DNA of 64,000 nucleotides, from assembly GCA_021234155.1 (NCBI GenBank), contig JAJEKV010000025.1:13706283-13770282 (forward strand), given 5' to 3'. Shown one piece after another: positions 59,690 to 64,000 of the stretch (position 1 is the first letter of the stretch; each line of letters opens with the position of its first letter). Origin of the DNA: Isoetes taiwanensis (taxonomy: Eukaryota > Streptophyta > Lycopodiopsida > Isoetales > Isoetaceae). The notes beneath the pieces were generated by a model that did no database searches, was not told the DNA's origin, and saw nothing but the letters and a program-made list of their open reading frames with translations. A program made the position numbers and the translations under genes.

Positions 59690-60895
59690 GGATGAATTTG
59701 ACTTATTATAGGCCTATGATGTATTTCATTCGGTCTCATATGACTTGGGATCTATAATAAACATCTACTCAATATCTATGTTATTTAGTCGTTTGGGACC
59801 CCTTAAATGTTAAATCAAATGGTGTATGTATCTTGATTTTTGGAAAGAAAGACATACAAAACATACAAGAAATTTATCACCTTCTAAACCTCGTGGGGTT
59901 GAACCCAAGGACGCCCAACCTCGTCAAGGTCGCAATTTATGTAGCAATTCATGTATTTGTAGTTGTGGAGTTGTATTAACATTCAATCTAGTGTCAAGAA
60001 TTTATGTAGCAATTCAATGATTCAGAAGTTGTGGAGTTGCGGTGTATTTCACTTAAGAGACTAGAATAGAAAATGAAATAGTATTTTAACGTCCACTTGA
60101 GAATTAGTTGGTTACACAATTGGAGGCAATACGAGACAATTGAACTGACCTGATGCCGGGACAATATCTTGTTCTAGCTCTAATTAGCTACTCTCAACTG
60201 GCCGATTGGTAACTTAGGTAATGCATATACTATCTCTCTGCAACTTAAATATTCCACGTGAATCTAAGCAGATATCTCATCAAATGTGTTTACGTTTTGC
60301 TTCATTATTGAAACTGGATCAAATGGCAAATACATTCTCTATATTGAAAAAAAATGACGCATGAACCCTCATAGACAAAGTTGTACAATACATTTGCTTA
60401 GTAAGCAATGTCAGATGGAATGCTCTGCACTAACCTAGAGCATGCAAGCTAATGGAGAAGACAAGTCACTTCCGCACTCACATCTCCACTCTCCTGCAAC
60501 AAAAGAAGTATCCATATTACTTGTCTTGGTAACACTATGGCACTGGTCCTTAGCAGGACGTCTTGTTAATTTTTAAGACCACATTTCGCAATGATTTGAT
60601 AAGATTTATGTTGGCATATCTAAGAAGCTTCTTAACTTAAGAGTACTAATATTGACACCCAAGTTTTCTGGTGAGAAGATGATTTGTGGGGGTTGTTTGA
60701 GTTTCCGTTGCAAGCCAGAATAAACTGTTGCATATCAATACATGGATTTGTATGACTAAAACTTTCTCATAAAAGATTTAGGAGATTGGAAATAGGAGGT
60801 TTAGCATCTTTGTCTTGCCCTTGAATGGCTAGAACATGAGTCTGAAAAGTGGCAAGTTCTATCTCCATAATTATCAACTTCTTCTTTCACCTCTT
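59690..60895. repeat. Spacer repeat (clean), fused to exon 3
   Basis: This clean spacer copy has a deletion near 59,800, where the second half of the ctataataaacatctac repeat is lost. It ends at 60,895 inside cacctcttagct, where exon 3 sequence of copy A8 begins. No gene lies within it. Confidence 0.85.
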
Positions 60896-60896
60896 A

Positions 60897-61303
60897 GCTA
60901 CCCCGAATGCCCCACTGGGTACATTGGAAAGGGCCCAATGTGCTGGGAAGAGAATCACAACTATGGATTTCAGTGTAGTCCATTTCTATATGCCATGGAG
61001 AAAAGCACATGTGAAATGGTGAAGCAACACCTCCCTTCCATAAAGGAAGGATTGCAAAATGGCTGTCTTGCTGCTTTGTTGGGATCTACAGTATTACCAG
61101 TGCTGACCATGGAGGAGGCTGCAAGGATTTGCGAGGATAATATGCTCCAAGGTGTGAATGCCATCAATACGATTATGCAACTGACCAATGCTAAAATCTG
61201 CAACCCAAATGCTCCTACAATGTGTCTCATGCAAACTTCTAATATTGGAAACATCCGAAGTATCACTGAAAGCACCGGAAGTTCAACCCAAACAATCACT
61301 TAA
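60897..61303 (+). pseudogene. Exon 3 fragment of copy A8 (clean, open)
   Basis: This is open from the fusion point to the stop at 61,301-61,303. It reads YPECPTGYIGKGPMCWEENH, then KEGLQNGCLAALLGSTVLPV, LTMEEAARICEDNMLQGVNA and CLMQTSNIGNIRS, 85-90 per cent like the intact exon 3. It stops about 14 codons earlier because of one base change in the tail (act taa). Exons 1, 2 and the first eight codons of exon 3 are missing. The upstream ATG at 60,836 belongs to spacer, so a 155-codon spacer-exon frame exists, but it has no signal peptide or promoter. It is evidence that exon 3 evolves under few frame-breaking changes. Confidence 0.75.
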
Positions 61304-61641
61304 AGTATTAGTGCTACCGACAGAAAGTAGCAGTTTCACCTAAACCCAACAAGTCACTAGAGACTTTGACAGGAGTGTTAGCGCCAACACTATCCTTGAC
61401 AGGGATGAATTTGACTTATTATAGGCCCTATGACGTATTTCATTCGGTCTCATATGACTTGGGATCTATAATAAACATCTACTCAATATCTATGTTATGT
61501 AGTCGTTTGGGACCTATAATAAACATCTACTCATATCGATTTTACTTAGTCACGATCGTCATGTCTTGCAAATGTTAAATCAAATGGTGTATGTATGCTG
61601 TATTTTTTGGAAAGACATGTTTTAAACATACAAGAAATTTA

Positions 61642-61663
61642 TCGCGGCGGCCAAGGCCGTCGC
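61642..61663. repeat. GC-rich hairpin in the spacer
   Basis: cgcggcggcc-aa-ggccgtcgcg forms a 10-bp stem with one mismatch. It is present also at 47,904 and 50,626 in variant forms. In the noisy copies this spot is heavily garbled, in line with its many CG sites. Confidence 0.7.
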
Positions 61664-61874
61664 GAACATTTCTTCAGTTCTAAACCTGTGGGGTTGAAAC
61701 CCACTATTAACGTCCAACCTCGTGTCGGCAATTTATGTAGCAATTCATGTATTTGTAGGTGTGGAGTTGTATTAACATTCAATCTAGTGTCAGCAATTTA
61801 TGTAGCAATTCACGTATCTGTAATTGTGGAGTTGCAGGTATTTCACTTAAGAGACTAGAATAGAAAATGAAATA

Positions 61875-62072
61875 GGGCAAAAGTATGCTGGTGGGGTGCA
61901 AAAGCACGCGTCCGGACGCATGCTTTTAGCACCCTATTGGAAAGTGCAAACCGCTGAAAGTGCCGGGTGCAAAGTCGGAAAGTCTTTGGGTGCCGGAAAG
62001 TACCGGAAAGTCTTTGAGTCTTTGGGTCCGCGCCGTCGCGTTTATTTGTAACCCACCAGCATACTTTTGCCC
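61875..62072. mobile_element. MITE, 198 bp
   Basis: The terminal inverted repeats begin gggcaaaagtatgctggtggg (21 bp perfect, extending to 28 bp with two mismatches). The flanks are aata on both sides (61,871-61,874 and 62,073-62,076), and all other spacer copies have the empty site gaaatagtatttt. The inside is rich in ggaaagtc and tttgggtgccgg repeats. A 4-bp duplication does not fit Stowaway (TA), Tourist (TWA), hAT (8) or Mutator (9) clearly, so the superfamily is open. It was inserted after the spacer was amplified. Confidence 0.85.
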
Positions 62073-63251
62073 AATAGTATTTTAACGTCCACTTGAGAAT
62101 TAGTTGGTTACACAATTGGAGGCAATACGAGACAATTGAACTGACCTGATGCCGGGACAATAGCTTGTTCTAGCTCTAATTCGCTACTCTCAACTGGCCG
62201 ATTGGTAACTTAGGTAATGCATATACTATCTCTCTGCAACTTAAGTAACATTCCACGTGAATCTAAGCAGACATCTCATCAAATGTGTTTACGTTTTGCT
62301 TCATTATTGAAACTGGATCAAATGGCAAATACATTCTCTATATTGAAAAAAATGACGCATGAAGCCTCATAGACAAAGTTGTATCACACTTTTACAATAC
62401 ATTTGCTTAGTAAACAATGTCAGATGGAATGCGCTGCACTAACCTAGAGCATGCAAGCTAATGGAGAAGACAAGTCACTTCCACACTCACATCTCCACTC
62501 TCCTGCAACAAAAGAACTATCCATATTACTTGTCTTGGTAACACTATGGCACTGGTCCTTAGCAGGGCATCTTGTTAATTTTTAAGACCACATTTCGCAA
62601 TAATTTGATAAGATTTATATTGCATATCTAAGAAGCTTCTTAGCTTAAGAGTACTAATATTGACACCCAAGTTTTATGGTGAGAAGATGATTTGCGGGGC
62701 TTGTTTGAGTTTCCGTTGCAAGCCAGAATAAACTGTTGCATATCAATACATGGATTTATATGACTAAAACTTTCTCATAAAAGATTTAGGAGATTGGAAA
62801 TAGGAGGTTAGCATCTTTGTCTTGCCCTCGAATGGCTAGAACATGAGTCTGAAAAGTGGCAAGTTCTATCTCCATAATTATCAACTTCTCCTTTCACCTC
62901 TTAGCTAAAAGAATTTTGCATTTGATAACAAATGTGCATATTTGACAAAGGCCAATCAAGTTTCCTATAAAATTTAAAATATTCAGCATGAATATGTGTC
63001 TATTATAAAAGAGGATCTACATGTTGCAACCCCGGAAAATGTCCTTTATGGTTTTACAAATGCTTTCTTTTGTTCAAACTTGCTTAGGAGTCGCCATGAT
63101 TGACACCGGAGTGATTTTTTTCGGAGGTGAATATTGGTACACTCAGGTAGGAAGAATGATAGAATGGTAGGAAAAATAGTAGGAAGAAGGGTAGGAAGAA
63201 CGCCTGAATTAGTTGACCTTATCACATGGCAATTTATCTAATTTCCTATGA

Positions 63252-63892
63252 TTTTTTTTTTTGAAGAACTGTGTCATCAATATATTAAAAGAATGGTAAT
63301 GTTACAAAGCAAGTGAGGAGGAAGGAGAACTGCCCCAAAGAGACAGCGATACCTCGACACTCCACAACAAACTCACAGAAAAACTGCAACTCTACATCTT
63401 TTGCACAAAACCGACCATCACCATCTACAACACCCAAGAAGTCCCGCCAAATGGCAAACTTCCGCTCTACTACGATTTGAATACCAAAAGCTTTGAAATA
63501 GCTTGTACCGAAGTCGAGGAATCGAGAGGCCGCAGTATTCAATCCCTCGAAGATCCACAACCGCCGCCGCTTCCAAATCAGCCACACCAACCAAGCCACG
63601 ACAGATGCAATTGGTTTGCCGCCGCAAGAGCTGGCCAAGCACCAGATACACATGAAGCGGCAAATCACGGCTAGTCAATCTCACCTCAAACATAGCCCTA
63701 ACCCAATCCCGTGCAAACTGCAGTGAGGGCATAAAACCGCATAATGCTCCACGGGCCTCAACGATGAAGGCCACAACAAGGGCGAGAGGGCTCACACCCG
63801 CCTAAACCGACTCACAAGGGCATTCACCTCGAGCAATGGTGCACCACCCGCCACGTGAAGCACCCTAAGACCTTGGGGAAGTGGGCTCCATG
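63252..63892 (-). mobile_element. 5'-truncated LINE (L1-type) 3' end
   Basis: This 641-bp insertion is in minus orientation. A run of 11 T at 63,252-63,262 is the poly(A) tail, and TCCTATGA is duplicated on both sides (63,244-63,251 and 63,893-63,900). On the minus strand, 63,668-63,285 reads VVAWLVWLIWKRRRLWIFEG, the typical end of plant LINE ORF2 (after the reverse-transcriptase zinc-knuckle region). A frame change places the preceding part in another frame (63,795-63,418). It lacks endonuclease and reverse transcriptase domains and is dead on arrival. It interrupts the join of spacer and block C. Confidence 0.9.
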
Positions 63893-64000
63893 TCCTATGA
63901 ATTTTTGCCTAGAATAGATACCTCAAATAGAAAAAAGCTGGTCCACTCATAATGGTCGAAGAAATTAAACGACAAAAGATAATGCAATGCACACACACTG
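63893..64000 (-). repeat. Block C, start of a third copy
   Basis: Right of the LINE the text continues as block C (cctcaaatag, ggtccactcataatggtcg, attaaacgacaaaag), as at 19,450-19,560. It is cut by the window end, so the C-spacer-B arrangement probably continues beyond it. Confidence 0.8.

Larger units (their letters stand above)
61370..63243. repeat. Spacer repeat (clean), with MITE
   Basis: This is a full clean spacer. It is interrupted by the MITE at 61,875-62,072 and ends at the LINE insertion. The relic described at 49,020 is present at about 62,980-63,240 with a one-base frameshift in the T-run. No gene is visible. Confidence 0.85.

Noticed and set aside
60836-61303. 155-codon ORF as a complete gene
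   Set aside because: Its first 20 codons are spacer text. It lacks exons 1-2, a signal peptide and a promoter.

Overview
This is nuclear DNA of a land plant, probably one with a large, repeat-rich genome. The evidence is GT-AG introns in a small secreted-protein gene, a bulb-type (EP1-like, G-type) lectin gene fragment, an L1-type LINE tail, a CACTA-like transposon, a MITE, and AT-rich spacer. I cannot name the species from the sequence.

Layout. From 1 to about 19,440 lies an array of five decayed copies (A1-A5) of one cysteine-rich gene. Each copy follows a decayed minus-strand ORF (R) that abuts the end of exon 1, and copies alternate between a long form (with a 1.5 kb spacer) and a short form. 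A3 and A5 carry the same 2.3-2.4 kb insertion (element I) at the same point in exon 3. From 19,440 to 22,470 comes block C, a second spacer and a partial B unit. From 22,470 to 35,480 are five B units, each led by a minisatellite whose adjacent monomers can fold into hairpins. B1/B3 share one insertion (S) and B2/B4 another (D), so the true repeat is a dimer of about 5.56 kb. From 35,484 to 37,000 is a third I element ending in a 170-bp inverted repeat. From 37,105 to 41,847 a CACTA-like element with 16-bp perfect TIRs and a CTA target duplication sits inside a B minisatellite; it carries a broken EP1-like lectin fragment. Two more B units follow. The only apparently intact gene is at 46,287-47,626: three exons, 302 aa, signal peptide and 26 cysteines after it. 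After it come spacer, C, spacer and B units again (49,330-55,490, a second copy of the 19,440-22,470 arrangement), then three partial copies of the gene (A6-A8) with spacers, a MITE at 61,875-62,072 and a 5'-truncated LINE at 63,252-63,892.

How the parts relate. The intact gene alone has its own TATA box and signal peptide. The array copies begin within the last codons of exon 1, where the R ORF replaces promoter and signal peptide, so they are most likely non-functional by-products of segmental amplification.

Sequence quality matters here. From 1 to about 37,000 the copies differ from their clean homologues (after 41,848) mainly by short indels and substitutions at CAG/CTG and CG sites, a pattern expected from long-read errors at CHG/CG-methylated cytosines. 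Several later stretches (49,400-50,300; 51,930-52,340; 53,930-54,600; 56,640-56,790; 57,340-58,200; 58,840-59,430) read as two different repeat copies spliced together in alternating short pieces, which looks like a false consensus. Reading frames in these parts should not be trusted. I saw no CRISPR array, rRNA or convincing tRNA.
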